Shown here piece after piece: positions 6,260 to 6,570 of a DNA stretch of 6,570 nucleotides. The position numbers were made by a program, and so were the translations under genes. Every line of letters begins with the position of its first letter. The stretch's first letter is position 1. The DNA comes from JAFGSZ01 sp964492185 (GTDB lineage Bacteria > Bacteroidota > Bacteroidia > Bacteroidales > UBA10428), in assembly GCA_964492185.1 (NCBI GenBank), contig CAZBJH010000151.1, forward strand, positions 1 through 6,570, in the 5' to 3' direction. The notes under the pieces were generated by a model. The model searched no databases and was not told where the DNA came from. It saw only the letters and a list, made by a program, of their open reading frames with translations.

Positions 6260-6570
6260 TTAATTTTCCTGTACGAGGTTGAACCTTATCGGTAGGGTGT
6301 ATGTAAGCCTTACGGGTTTTCCTCTTTGCCTGGCCGGTTTCCACGGGGGGAAAAGGCCGGCTACACGTATGGCCTCAGTGTCAAGCAGGGGATGAATACC
6401 CCTTATCAGTCTGATGTCTTTTATACTTCCGTCGGTATCAATAACAAAACTGACAATGACTGTTCCTTCAATCCCTGATTCTTTCAGTTTATCAGGGTAA
6501 TTGAGGTATTTGCGGATAAATAATTTAAGCGCTTCTGTACCCCGGAAATTCAGGAGATTCCTCAATAGTG
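6260..6570 (-). CDS. TonB C-terminal domain protein, 5' end outside window
   Basis: The visible 103 residues form a nearly complete TonB C-terminal domain, the periplasmic module that contacts the TonB box of outer-membrane receptors and passes on energy from ExbB/ExbD. Landmarks in order: ALKLFIRKYLNYP near the start, GIEGTVIVSFVIDTDGSI, the RGIHPLLDTEAIR segment, FPPWKPARQRGKPV, and the final strand LPIRFNL just before the stop. The spacing matches the Bacteroidota form of the domain. The frame stays open to the window edge. A TTG at 6563-6565 could be taken as a start, but it would leave no membrane anchor or linker and begin inside the domain's first conserved stretch, so the gene almost certainly continues beyond 6570. 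The missing part could be a standard TonB helix plus Pro-rich linker, or an unrelated domain such as the M56 (BlaR1-like) peptidase often fused to this module in the phylum. The gene is followed by its own terminator. Confidence 0.85.
   Translation of the reverse strand, partial: LLRNLLNFRGTEALKLFIRKYLNYPDKLKESGIEGTVIVSFVIDTDGSIKDIRLIRGIHPLLDTEAIRVAGLFPPWKPARQRGKPVRLTYTLPIRFNLVQEN

Noticed and set aside
6260..6565. Complete 101-residue protein starting at the TTG at 6563-6565
   Set aside because: The frame is open to the window edge, and a start there would remove any membrane anchor and begin inside the TonB-type domain; a partial gene is far more likely.

Overview
The window looks like an ordinary chromosomal stretch from a member of the Bacteroidota (Bacteroidales-like). 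Clues are moderately AT-rich DNA, genes without Shine-Dalgarno sites, a TAnnTTTG-type promoter box, long TPR proteins, a TPR-sensor hybrid histidine kinase and a C-terminal TonB-type domain. The placement is inferred from style; no marker gene is present.

Layout, left to right. Positions 11-2175 hold a two-gene minus-strand operon. The first gene encodes a membrane-anchored protein made almost entirely of eleven 34-residue TPRs. It overlaps by 4 bases (ATGA) the second gene, which encodes a secreted protein of degenerate YD-type repeats. A 190-base divergent intergenic region (2176-2365) carries a plausible Bacteroidota promoter for the plus-strand gene at 2366-3409, a zinc-dependent medium-chain dehydrogenase of the sorbitol/xylitol dehydrogenase type. 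A 205-base convergent region (3410-3614) separates it from a large minus-strand gene (3615-6104). That gene encodes a hybrid histidine kinase with a predicted periplasmic TPR sensor, one membrane helix, HisKA, HATPase and a receiver domain. A 155-base spacer (6105-6259) holds the terminator of the last gene, a TonB C-terminal-domain protein (6260 to the window edge) whose 5' end lies outside the window.

The genes do not form one obvious pathway. The TPR/YD pair appears to be an envelope-associated, translationally coupled unit of unknown function. The dehydrogenase is probably a stand-alone catabolic enzyme. The kinase has no response regulator or target gene in view. Two hairpins, after the kinase and after the TonB-domain gene, pair perfectly only in the minus-strand transcript, which fits terminators for those two genes. 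No RNA genes, CRISPR arrays, insertion sequences or prophage parts were seen, and no stretch over 300 bases lacks a gene. I found no convincing new multi-gene system; the most unusual item is the coupled TPR/YD-repeat pair.
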